DNA of 33,894 nt from UBA1138 sp036338615 (lineage in GTDB: Bacteria; Gemmatimonadota; Gemmatimonadetes; Longimicrobiales; Gaopeijiaceae): assembly GCA_036338615.1 (NCBI GenBank), contig JAYZBT010000283.1:1-33894 (forward strand), in the 5' to 3' direction. The position numbers were made by a program, and so were the translations under genes. Positions 1 through 7,842 of this stretch are shown here, piece by piece (position 1 is the first letter of the stretch; the number at the start of each line of letters is the position of its first letter). The notes beneath the pieces are model-generated. The model made no database searches and was not told the origin of the DNA. It saw nothing but the letters and a program-made list of their open reading frames with translations.

Positions 1-404
1 GCGTGGCCTTGCCTGCCACAGTTCATCACGCGCACGTCGTACGAGACATCACCGATCCAATGCGAGTTGATGCGGGCGATGAAGTCTCCACACTCTTGGC
101 GGGCGTTGCTGAAGCCGAGGCATACGACCCCGATGACGCCACCGACTGGAGTCACGGTCACGGGGCCGTTGTCCACGAGCCGGAGCCAAAGCCCCTTGTA
201 CTTGCCAGGCGTCCCGATTCCTTCGTCGCCACGGTCGATCGGGAACGGCGTCAAGACGTCCAGGCCGGGGGGAGACCCATCCGATGGTGTAGGGTCGAGG
301 CCCGAGTCACACGCGGAGAGTGCACACGCGGCCAAGAGCGCCAGCGGTTTCGCCAAGGCTGTCCTGCCGATCGCAGGAGCTGCCGCTGCACGGTTTGAGG
401 ACAC
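1..404 (-). CDS. Partial lipoprotein of unknown function, 3' end off the left edge
   Basis: This reading frame is open from a GTG at 404 to the window edge (134 codons, no stop). The first 32 residues form a lipoprotein signal: an Arg/Lys-containing start, a hydrophobic stretch (PLALLAACALSAC) and a lipobox LSAC with Cys32. Asp follows the Cys; in E. coli a +2 Asp favours inner-membrane retention, but the rule may not hold here. The mature part starts with a Pro/Ser/Gly-rich linker and then a folded-looking region with several cysteines (VVCLGF, QECGDF, VMNCG). I do not recognise the family. A purine-rich GAGCGAGAGA precedes the GTG. The gene is divergent from the propeller gene at 586 across about 180 bp. 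A GATAAT-like -10 (455-460, minus strand) lies about 50 bp upstream. The overlapping plus-strand frames are shadows of it. Confidence 0.7.
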   Translation of the reverse strand, partial: MSSNRAAAAPAIGRTALAKPLALLAACALSACDSGLDPTPSDGSPPGLDVLTPFPIDRGDEGIGTPGKYKGLWLRLVDNGPVTVTPVGGVIGVVCLGFSNARQECGDFIARINSHWIGDVSYDVRVMNCGRQGH

Positions 405-585
405 AGTCTCTCGCTCGGAAACCCGTTGAATGAATTCGCCCGTCCTGCATACGCATTATCGGCCAAAACGTGACCGCTCGCCAACCTGCTTCCGAGAGAA
501 CGGCGGAGTAATCGGCCACAGGGTTGCGATTCGAGCCCGGGACTTCGTCCTTTCCCGAGTCACCGTCGCCTTCTTCGGCCCAAAC

Positions 586-3500
586 GTGAACAATTCGAGC
601 CCCCCTCTCTTCCCTTCCTCGTGGAACCCGCTCGCCGCTTGTGCGGTCGCCCTATTGCTGGCGAGTTGTGGCGACGCCCCGCTTGAGTGGTTCGGCGAGT
701 CGCCGGTTCGATGGCGCCAGCTCGACACGCCAGGAACGGGGACCGGCGGCTTCACCGCCCTCGACCCCCGACGATCCGGAGTGGACTTCAGCAACGACCC
801 CGGCAGCGAGATGACTTCGCGCAACCAGCATCTCGCGAACGGCGGCGGGGTCGCGCTGGGCGATGTCGACGGAGACGGCCGCGTCGACATTTTCCTCATC
901 AATACCAGGGGCCACAACGGACTATTCCTGAACCGGGGTGGCATGCGATTCGAGGATGTGAGCGATGCCGCGGGAGTCGTCTTCCCCGACCGCCGACCGA
1001 CCGGCGCCGCAATGATGGATGCGGATGGGGACGGCGACCTAGACCTCATTTTCTCCTCCATGGGTGCGCCTATCACGCTGCTGCAAAACAACGGCCGCGG
1101 CGTCTTCACCGACCGATCCCGCGAGTCGGGCTTCACTGCGGTGCGCGCCGGAAGCACCATGACGTCGGCGGACATCGACGGCGATGGAGACCTAGACATC
1201 TACGCCGCCAACTACCGCCTCAATCGCGCCGCGGACGTTTTTTCGCCCGAAGACCGGCGCGAGACCCCGGTTCTCGAGCAGCGCGACGGGGAGTGGATCG
1301 TGAATGAGAGGTATCGGGCCTACTACCGCGTTGTGGAAGGTGTCGAAGGCGTGATGAGTTGGGAGTTCGGACAGGCCGACGACTTGTACCTGAACGATGG
1401 CTCCGGCGTCTTCACCCGAGAGCCGGTCGCGGGAACTCGCTTCCTAGACGCGAGCGGTAGGCCACTCGAGGTCGAGCCGCAGGAATGGGGACTCGCCGCA
1501 CGCTTCCACGACGTCAACGACGATGGATCACCGGACCTCTATGTCGCCAACGACTTCGAGAGCCCGGACCAACTGTGGATCAACTCGGGGGACGGGACCT
1601 TTCGTCTGACCGGCGGCGCAGATCTCAGGAAGACCAGCCACGCCTCCATGTCCGTCGCCTTCGCCGACGTGGATGACGACGGCACGACCGACATTTTCGT
1701 GGCGGATATGCTACCACTCTCAACGCGACTGAGGAAGACACAAGTCTCGACACTGAGAGAGCGACGTCCTCCTCCCGGCTCAGTCGACGTTCTGATGCAG
1801 GTTAATCGCAACACTCTCTTACTCGGGGGTGACGACGGCGTCTGGGTCGAGGCCGCACAGCAGGCGGGCCTGCACGCCTCCGGGTGGTCTTGGGGCGCCG
1901 AGTTCGTGGACGTCGACCTCGACGGTCACGAAGACTTGTTGATCGCCACCGGCCATCTCTGGGACGCACTCGACGCGGACACGGGGGACCGGTTGCGGCG
2001 TACCCAGGCGGTGACCGACGCCGAGTGGCACGAGGTGATCAACCTCTTTCCTCAACTCAAGCTGCCCAACAGAGCGTTTCGAAGCCTGGGCAACGGCACG
2101 TTCGAACCGGTCGAGGGCGCGTGGGGGTTGGACGCCGGCGAAGATATCTCGCAGGGCCTGGCGACGGCGGACCTCGACGGGGATGGAGACCTGGACGTGG
2201 TCATCAATCGACTGGGCGACCCCGCGCTCGTGCTACGTAACGACTCCAACGCGCCAAGGCTCGCCGTGAGGCTCGTGGGCGCCAGCCCAAATTCCGCCGC
2301 CGTGGGAGCGGAGATCCGAGTCTCGGGCGGGCCCGCGGGCCAATCCCGCGAAGTAGGCGCAGGCGGGCTGTATCTGTCCCACTCGGACGCGGCACAGAGC
2401 TTTGCTACCGGGTCCGCCTCGTCGCTCGAGATCGAGGTCAGGTGGCCTTCGGGACGCCGAACCGAGGTATCGGCCGAACCGAATCGGCTCTACGAGATCA
2501 GCGAAGCGCCCACGGACGGCCAAGGCGTACCGGAACCAACGCCCCCCGAAGCCGGCCAGGGCCCGCTCTTCGAAGATCTGCGCTCCGTGCTCGGGCACAC
2601 GCACCACGATCGGCCCTTCGACGCGTCGATCTCGCAACCGCTGATGCCGCGGGACCTGAGCCGACTCGGGCCCGGCGTTACCTGGACCGATGCAGACGGT
2701 GACGGCGATCCGGACTTGTTGCTCGGCTCGGGCGCCGGTGGGGCGGTGGCCTACTTCGAGAACCGAGACGGCACCCTTCGCACCGCCGCCAGCGGATCTG
2801 CATACGCGTACGACCTGACCACTCTGCTTCCCGGCCCGGACGGGCGTTCTCTGTTGGCCGGGGTCGCCAATTACGAGGCCCTCTCGCCCGCAGCAGCCGT
2901 CGAAGTGCCGCCCGCCCTGGAGATCGAGCTTGGATTGCGAGGTCCTCGGACGCAGGTATCCGCCCTCTCTTCCGACGGTTCGTCGAGCGGCCCGCTAGCG
3001 TCAGCCGATGTGGACGGCGACGGAGACCTCGACGTCTTCGTCGGGGGCCGCGTCTATTCCGCTGCATACCCGCTTCCTCCGACGTCGAGGATCTTCAAGC
3101 GCCAAGGGGACGGCACGCTCGTCTACGACTCCGTGGCATCCGCCCCGTTCGCGTCAGTCGGACTGGTATCGGGCGCGACGTTCGCGGACATCGATGGCGA
3201 CGCGGACCCCGACCTGGTGATCGCCACGGACTGGGGTCCGCCGCGCTTGTTCATCAACGAAGGGAGCCGCTTCCTCGAGAGTACGCGGTCGTGGGGTCTC
3301 TCCCCGTACCAGAGTTGGTGGAACGGTGTCACCGCGGGGGACCTGGACGGCGACAGCCGCATGGACCTGATCCTTACTTCCTGGGGCCGCAACACCGGCC
3401 TGCAGCCTCGCGCGAATCGCCCGTTGTTCGGCTTTTGGGGCGACTTCGACCGGAACGGCACGCTCGACATTCTCCTGGCCGCGCGTGACGATCGCGTTGG

Positions 3501-4302
3501 GAACGTGGCCCCGCTCACCGGCTTTGCAAGGCTCTCACAGGGACTGCCCTATGTGCGCCTACAAACCACCACCACGTACGGCGAATACGCCGATGCATCC
3601 ATCGCCCAGGTCCTGGGCCCCGCGGTGGCGACCGCGCAGGTGTCGGAGATCACCACGCTCGACCATATGCTCTTCCTGAATCGCGGGGACCGCTTCGAGC
3701 CGCGCGTTCTGCCAGCCGTTGCCCAACGCGCTCCCGCCTTCCACGCCTCGGTCTCCGACTTCGATGGCAACGGTACCGAGGATCTGCTGATCACGCAGAA
3801 CTTCTTCCCCAACCCGCTCGGAGCGGAGCGCTTCGACGCCGGGCGGGGCCTGTTGCTGCTCGGGGACGGGTCGGGAGGTCTCGAGCCGCTAAGCGCCTCG
3901 CGGTCTGGCGTGAGCGTGAGCGGGGATCAGCGAGGGGCCGCGGTCGCCGACTACGACGGCGACGGACGCATCGATCTCGCAATCGGGCAGAACAACGGGC
4001 CCACCGTGCTGCTTCACAACCGGGGGGGCCGTCCGGGAGTGCGGGTCCGTCTCCTCGGGCCTGCGGTCAACCCGCACGGCATCGGGGCCATGCTGCGTGT
4101 CGTCTACGCGGGCGGACTCGGCCCTGCGCGGGAGCTCAGGCTGGGCTCTGGCTATTGGTCCGTGGACGACCCAGTGGCCGTGCTCGGGCTCAGAGCAGAG
4201 CCGAGGGGCATCGAGGTGCGCTGGCCCGACGGAGTCGTGCAGCGCGTGGACGTCGCCACCGATCAACTGGACGTCACGGTCGAGTGGTCTAGCCGGCAAT
4301 AA
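586..4302 (+). CDS. Double seven-bladed VCBS/FG-GAP propeller lipoprotein with two ASPIC/UnbV domains
   Basis: This is a CRTAC1-like protein of 1238 residues. Seven calcium-loop motifs of the form DxDxDGxxD (first DVDGDGRVD, seventh DLDGDGDLD) are followed by an ASPIC/UnbV domain ending in RWPSGRRTEV. A second set of seven (DADGDGDPD to DYDGDGRID) is followed by a second UnbV domain ending in RWPDGVVQRV. The chosen GTG at 586 puts a lipoprotein signal at the N-terminus (LLLASC, Cys28), but its n-region lacks a basic residue and no strong ribosome site is visible. The in-frame ATG at 430 would add 52 residues, so the start is uncertain. The protein matches the 1233-aa product at 14721-18422 along its whole length and domain order, so the two are paralogues. 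It converges on the five-gene operon with only 18 bp between stop codons. Likely role: calcium-dependent surface or periplasmic binding; ligand unknown. Confidence 0.85.
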   Translation: MNNSSPPLFPSSWNPLAACAVALLLASCGDAPLEWFGESPVRWRQLDTPGTGTGGFTALDPRRSGVDFSNDPGSEMTSRNQHLANGGGVALGDVDGDGRVDIFLINTRGHNGLFLNRGGMRFEDVSDAAGVVFPDRRPTGAAMMDADGDGDLDLIFSSMGAPITLLQNNGRGVFTDRSRESGFTAVRAGSTMTSADIDGDGDLDIYAANYRLNRAADVFSPEDRRETPVLEQRDGEWIVNERYRAYYRVVEGVEGVMSWEFGQADDLYLNDGSGVFTREPVAGTRFLDASGRPLEVEPQEWGLAARFHDVNDDGSPDLYVANDFESPDQLWINSGDGTFRLTGGADLRKTSHASMSVAFADVDDDGTTDIFVADMLPLSTRLRKTQVSTLRERRPPPGSVDVLMQVNRNTLLLGGDDGVWVEAAQQAGLHASGWSWGAEFVDVDLDGHEDLLIATGHLWDALDADTGDRLRRTQAVTDAEWHEVINLFPQLKLPNRAFRSLGNGTFEPVEGAWGLDAGEDISQGLATADLDGDGDLDVVINRLGDPALVLRNDSNAPRLAVRLVGASPNSAAVGAEIRVSGGPAGQSREVGAGGLYLSHSDAAQSFATGSASSLEIEVRWPSGRRTEVSAEPNRLYEISEAPTDGQGVPEPTPPEAGQGPLFEDLRSVLGHTHHDRPFDASISQPLMPRDLSRLGPGVTWTDADGDGDPDLLLGSGAGGAVAYFENRDGTLRTAASGSAYAYDLTTLLPGPDGRSLLAGVANYEALSPAAAVEVPPALEIELGLRGPRTQVSALSSDGSSSGPLASADVDGDGDLDVFVGGRVYSAAYPLPPTSRIFKRQGDGTLVYDSVASAPFASVGLVSGATFADIDGDADPDLVIATDWGPPRLFINEGSRFLESTRSWGLSPYQSWWNGVTAGDLDGDSRMDLILTSWGRNTGLQPRANRPLFGFWGDFDRNGTLDILLAARDDRVGNVAPLTGFARLSQGLPYVRLQTTTTYGEYADASIAQVLGPAVATAQVSEITTLDHMLFLNRGDRFEPRVLPAVAQRAPAFHASVSDFDGNGTEDLLITQNFFPNPLGAERFDAGRGLLLLGDGSGGLEPLSASRSGVSVSGDQRGAAVADYDGDGRIDLAIGQNNGPTVLLHNRGGRPGVRVRLLGPAVNPHGIGAMLRVVYAGGLGPARELRLGSGYWSVDDPVAVLGLRAEPRGIEVRWPDGVVQRVDVATDQLDVTVEWSSRQ

Positions 4303-4320
4303 CCGTATCCGGAGGGCTCC

Positions 4321-7300
4321 TCAGCGACGCTCAGGCGCCGGGCTCCCCCCCAGAGCCGCCGCCGGGGCCTGCGCCCTCGTGTGATACCGCCGCACGACAT
4401 CGGGATGCGGGTATGCCTCGGTGGGACCGTACGGATACTCGGACATCGCGTGGAACGGAAGTGGCTCTACCCTCCATCCGTCCGCCGTATTCAAGTCCGC
4501 GTCCTTGATCCACCCGTCCGTGTAGATCATGAAGTCCCGCGTCCAGCCTTCCGGAAGAGCGGGGGCCTCCGCGACGTCGAAGCGGAGCGCAATCTCGTCG
4601 CCGGGGCCCATGATCGGGTAGATGTCATCCGACTCACGCACCAACTCCAAGACGTCCCCGTACCGGGTGTACATCCCCAATATGGGACGCCACGGCGACT
4701 CTTCGGCCACGCTCGCATAGTCGAACCAGTGGGGCCCGAACCTCCCACCCTTGCGGTACATCTCGGAAAAGCCGCGGTAGTGGAAGTCTGCCGCGGAAGG
4801 CTGCAGGGTCGTAACCCTGACTGGGGCCGTCGTTTCACCCACGGTGAAGAAGGCGTGATCCCAGTAGATGTTCATGTTCGTGCGGATACGCACCCGATGG
4901 TCGTCGGTCGGGAAGAGCCCCGAAAGGTCCTGGATGACGACCTTGTTCTTTCCCGCCGGAAAGCTCAACGCCTCGACCGCGGTCACCCACTCCCCGGAAG
5001 CGCTCACCACCTCGACGTACGGCATGGTCGTGGCTAGCGTCTCGGACTGCGAGAGCGCGACGTTGATGCTCGCGTCGGTAGGAAAGATCCAGCCGCGCAG
5101 GAACAGCTCGACCGATGCGGCCTGCGGGAACGCACCGAGGTCGAGCACGAGATCGTGCAGCGCGCTCACGCCTTGATAGCGATCGGGCGTCAGTTCATCC
5201 ACGTACTGATCGTCCGCTTGCAGCAGCTTGGACAGCACGTCGAACCCACGCCCGTCGAGCGCCGAGAGCGGCGTACGGGGCTCCGATACCTGGTGCAGCA
5301 CGAGCGGCAAGTTCGGCTCCGGAAAGACGAAGCGCTCGTCTACGAACACGTCCACGGAATCGGGGTGATCCACGACGACGAGCTCGACCTCGTCGATGTA
5401 GAACACCTCCCACAGCTCGCCCGTGATCTGGAGCTGGTAGGCGCCGTCACGAGCACGCAGAGCGTCTCCCGGAATCTTCACGAAGCCCTGAGACGCATTC
5501 GGCGGTGCGTATGCCGTCCCGCCCTGGGCCATGAGGCCCATCGGCATCCCCAGCGCGCTCTTCCACATGAGGTCGGTCAGGAACTCGAAGCGCTCGCCAT
5601 TCCAGGTGTACAGGAACGGACAAGAACCCTTCAGGATCTGCTCTTCGACAACCGATTGATTGGCGTTGGGATAGAAGAGATTCTGAGGTACCCCGTTGGT
5701 CCATCGCACGCGCACGACGTCGGCGCGGCCGTGCTGGCCGAGACCGATGTGGATCTCCGGCCCCGTTACCAAACGCGTCTGGTAGAGCGCGCCCGCCCGC
5801 ACCTCGATCTTGGCGCCGATCCCGAAGTGGTTGTTCTTCCCGCTGCCGGTCGACAAGCCGACGAGTTGCATTTTCAGATAACGGTTCGCGTTACCACCGT
5901 CGTTGCGGATCAGACGGGTGGAACCATCCGCCGCCGATACGAAGAGGTCGAGGTCTCCGTCGTCCCCGAAATCGGCGAACGCGAGACGGCGAAGCGGAGG
6001 CAGATCGCCCGGCACGAGGCTGGAGAGGTCGTCGAATCGACCCGATGCGGAGCTCCGGAAGAGCCGGATCACCCCTGCCCCGCCGTCCTCGGACTCCCCG
6101 ACGAGCACGACGTCGAGCCAGCCGTCGTTGTCGAAATCGACAAACGCCGCATCGTGGATGATGAGCGTCGCCGCACCCTCGAGCAGGGCTTCGGGGCGTT
6201 GGTCGAGCGCGAAGGCTCCGTCTCCTTGGTTCATCTGGAGCTGGAGCCCACGACCGCCGCGCGGCGCCGTCAACAGGTCGAGAAGGCCATCGTTATCATA
6301 GTCGCCGACCCGAAGCACCCCGGCATCGCCCGGCGCTATGCCACGCTGCTCCGTCACATCGACGAAGACCCCCGACCTCAGGTTGTCGAAGAGCAGAGTC
6401 GCGGAGGCACTGGAGACGACGAGTTCCAAGTCGTCGTCGTCGTCGAAGTCGCCGAACGCGGCCGCGCCCGCCACGCCCCCGACCGCGGTCCCCGCGCCGG
6501 CGCGCGCACGCACATCCGTGAAGGTCCCGTCCAGGTCGTTTCGGTACATGCCAGTGCTCTCGCTACCGGCCACGACGAGATCGAGATCTCCGTCCTGGTC
6601 GAAGTCTATGAACAGCGGCGCACCGCCGGCCAGCGATACCTCGAGCTGGCCGGAAACATCTTCGAAGGTGCCATCACCGGAGTTCCGGTATAGAACGCCG
6701 GTCTCCCCGCGTGAAAGAAACAGGTCGAGGGCACCGTCGTTGTCGTAGTCGCCGAAGAGCGCATGATCCGGCGTTTGCCCGGCCACACCCGCCGCGACCG
6801 ACACGTCGACGAAGCCCGTGGGGTCGTTCCGCCACAAGGCGCCTCCGGAAAAGACGTCCCGGTCGCGGTCTCCGTCATAGTCCGCCACGGCCAGAGCGCG
6901 CCCAGGGCTCATCGCTTCGCTTGTTCCCGGGGCTGGCGCCGGGCCGGGCATGCCCACGGTCTCCGTCACGTCGGTGAACCGAAGCGCGGCAAGCACGGTC
7001 TCGGAGTTCCGTACGTCAGCCGTCAGCGTTTCACTGAACGTGACGACCGGGAAGCCGAGCAGAACGCCTCCGGGCCCACGCAGGTCGAGCAATCCCTGCT
7101 GATAGATCGGCGTCGTCCGCATCACGTTGTGGAACGCGAATGCAGCGGCGCGGGCCACCGGCACGTCACCGCGCTGCGCGGCGAGCGCCGCCTCATCGAA
7201 CAAGTCTCTCCCCTCGACCGGAATCTCGGGTATGAGCCGACGGAGCTGTTCGAGGTGGACCGCCGCACCCTCAGCCGAACCGGTCGCTAGGTGCGCGTCG

Positions 7301-7842
7301 ACCAATTCCACGCGGGCGGTCACGTTGCCCGGCTGAAGAGTCACCAGGCGCTCGAGTCGAGCGGCGCGCCGGGCGGCGGGCCCGGGGCCGGTCGAGTCGA
7401 CATCGAGCCTCGACAGGGTGTACAGCGTCTTCACATGGACCGAGTCGACGTTCAGAGAGGCCTGGAGCTCCTGCCGGGCCTCCTGGTCGCGCTCCTGCGA
7501 GCGGAGGATCTCGATGAGTATCAGCCGCACATCCGCGTCCGACGGCTGCAGCTCGATCGCTCGTCTGACCTCGCTCTCAGCCTCAGGCAGCCGCCCCTGC
7601 CTCAAATAAGTGAGTCCGAGGTTCGCATAGCCGAGTGGCTCACCCGGCGCCATCTCCACGAGTCGCCGGAATTCGGCTTCGGCCTCTTGCAGGCGGTTCT
7701 CCTCCAGGTACGCCAACCCCACGGTCCGTACGGTGAGCAGCTCCGCCGGATCGGCGGGAGGCGCAGCGTCGGCGCAGGCCGTCAGCAGCACCGACGCCAG
7801 GATCACGACAGGAGTGCGATGCCGCCCCCCCTGAGCCCTCAT
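4321..7842 (-). CDS. TPR / seven-bladed VCBS propeller / UnbV-like lipoprotein with large C-terminal region
   Basis: This is the last gene of the five-gene operon, 1173 residues. The ATG at 7842 overlaps the upstream stop as ATGA and opens a lipoprotein signal (VILASVLLTAC, Cys23). Residues about 30-260 contain tetratricopeptide repeats (for example GLAYLEENRLQEAEAEFRR and NLGLTYLRQGRLPEAESEV). Next come seven calcium-loop motifs (DYDGDRDRD to DFGDDGDLD), some degenerate such as DFDDDDDLE, then a UnbV-like segment (GIGAKIEVR to VRVRWTNGVPQN). The remaining 430 or so residues start with SCPFLYTWNGERFEFLTD and are rich in beta-strand-like sequence and aromatic residues. I recall this opening motif from other large ASPIC/UnbV proteins but know no function for it. 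The gene ends 18 bp from the convergent propeller gene. A role in binding or assembling a substrate at the envelope is inference. Confidence 0.85.
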   Translation of the reverse strand: MRAQGGRHRTPVVILASVLLTACADAAPPADPAELLTVRTVGLAYLEENRLQEAEAEFRRLVEMAPGEPLGYANLGLTYLRQGRLPEAESEVRRAIELQPSDADVRLILIEILRSQERDQEARQELQASLNVDSVHVKTLYTLSRLDVDSTGPGPAARRAARLERLVTLQPGNVTARVELVDAHLATGSAEGAAVHLEQLRRLIPEIPVEGRDLFDEAALAAQRGDVPVARAAAFAFHNVMRTTPIYQQGLLDLRGPGGVLLGFPVVTFSETLTADVRNSETVLAALRFTDVTETVGMPGPAPAPGTSEAMSPGRALAVADYDGDRDRDVFSGGALWRNDPTGFVDVSVAAGVAGQTPDHALFGDYDNDGALDLFLSRGETGVLYRNSGDGTFEDVSGQLEVSLAGGAPLFIDFDQDGDLDLVVAGSESTGMYRNDLDGTFTDVRARAGAGTAVGGVAGAAAFGDFDDDDDLELVVSSASATLLFDNLRSGVFVDVTEQRGIAPGDAGVLRVGDYDNDGLLDLLTAPRGGRGLQLQMNQGDGAFALDQRPEALLEGAATLIIHDAAFVDFDNDGWLDVVLVGESEDGGAGVIRLFRSSASGRFDDLSSLVPGDLPPLRRLAFADFGDDGDLDLFVSAADGSTRLIRNDGGNANRYLKMQLVGLSTGSGKNNHFGIGAKIEVRAGALYQTRLVTGPEIHIGLGQHGRADVVRVRWTNGVPQNLFYPNANQSVVEEQILKGSCPFLYTWNGERFEFLTDLMWKSALGMPMGLMAQGGTAYAPPNASQGFVKIPGDALRARDGAYQLQITGELWEVFYIDEVELVVVDHPDSVDVFVDERFVFPEPNLPLVLHQVSEPRTPLSALDGRGFDVLSKLLQADDQYVDELTPDRYQGVSALHDLVLDLGAFPQAASVELFLRGWIFPTDASINVALSQSETLATTMPYVEVVSASGEWVTAVEALSFPAGKNKVVIQDLSGLFPTDDHRVRIRTNMNIYWDHAFFTVGETTAPVRVTTLQPSAADFHYRGFSEMYRKGGRFGPHWFDYASVAEESPWRPILGMYTRYGDVLELVRESDDIYPIMGPGDEIALRFDVAEAPALPEGWTRDFMIYTDGWIKDADLNTADGWRVEPLPFHAMSEYPYGPTEAYPHPDVVRRYHTRAQAPAAALGGSPAPERR

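Noticed and set aside
430..585. Upstream ATG extension of the 586-4302 propeller gene
   Set aside because: It would bury the lipoprotein signal about 50 residues in, and the added sequence looks non-coding. Not fully excluded, since the GTG at 586 lacks a strong ribosome site.
5155..6693. Long plus-strand open frame (512 codons) opposite the TPR/propeller gene
   Set aside because: It is antisense to a gene with clear TPR and propeller motifs. Its composition (Val, Glu, Arg, His-rich) is the shadow of GAC/GTC-rich repeats, and it shows no domain or signal.
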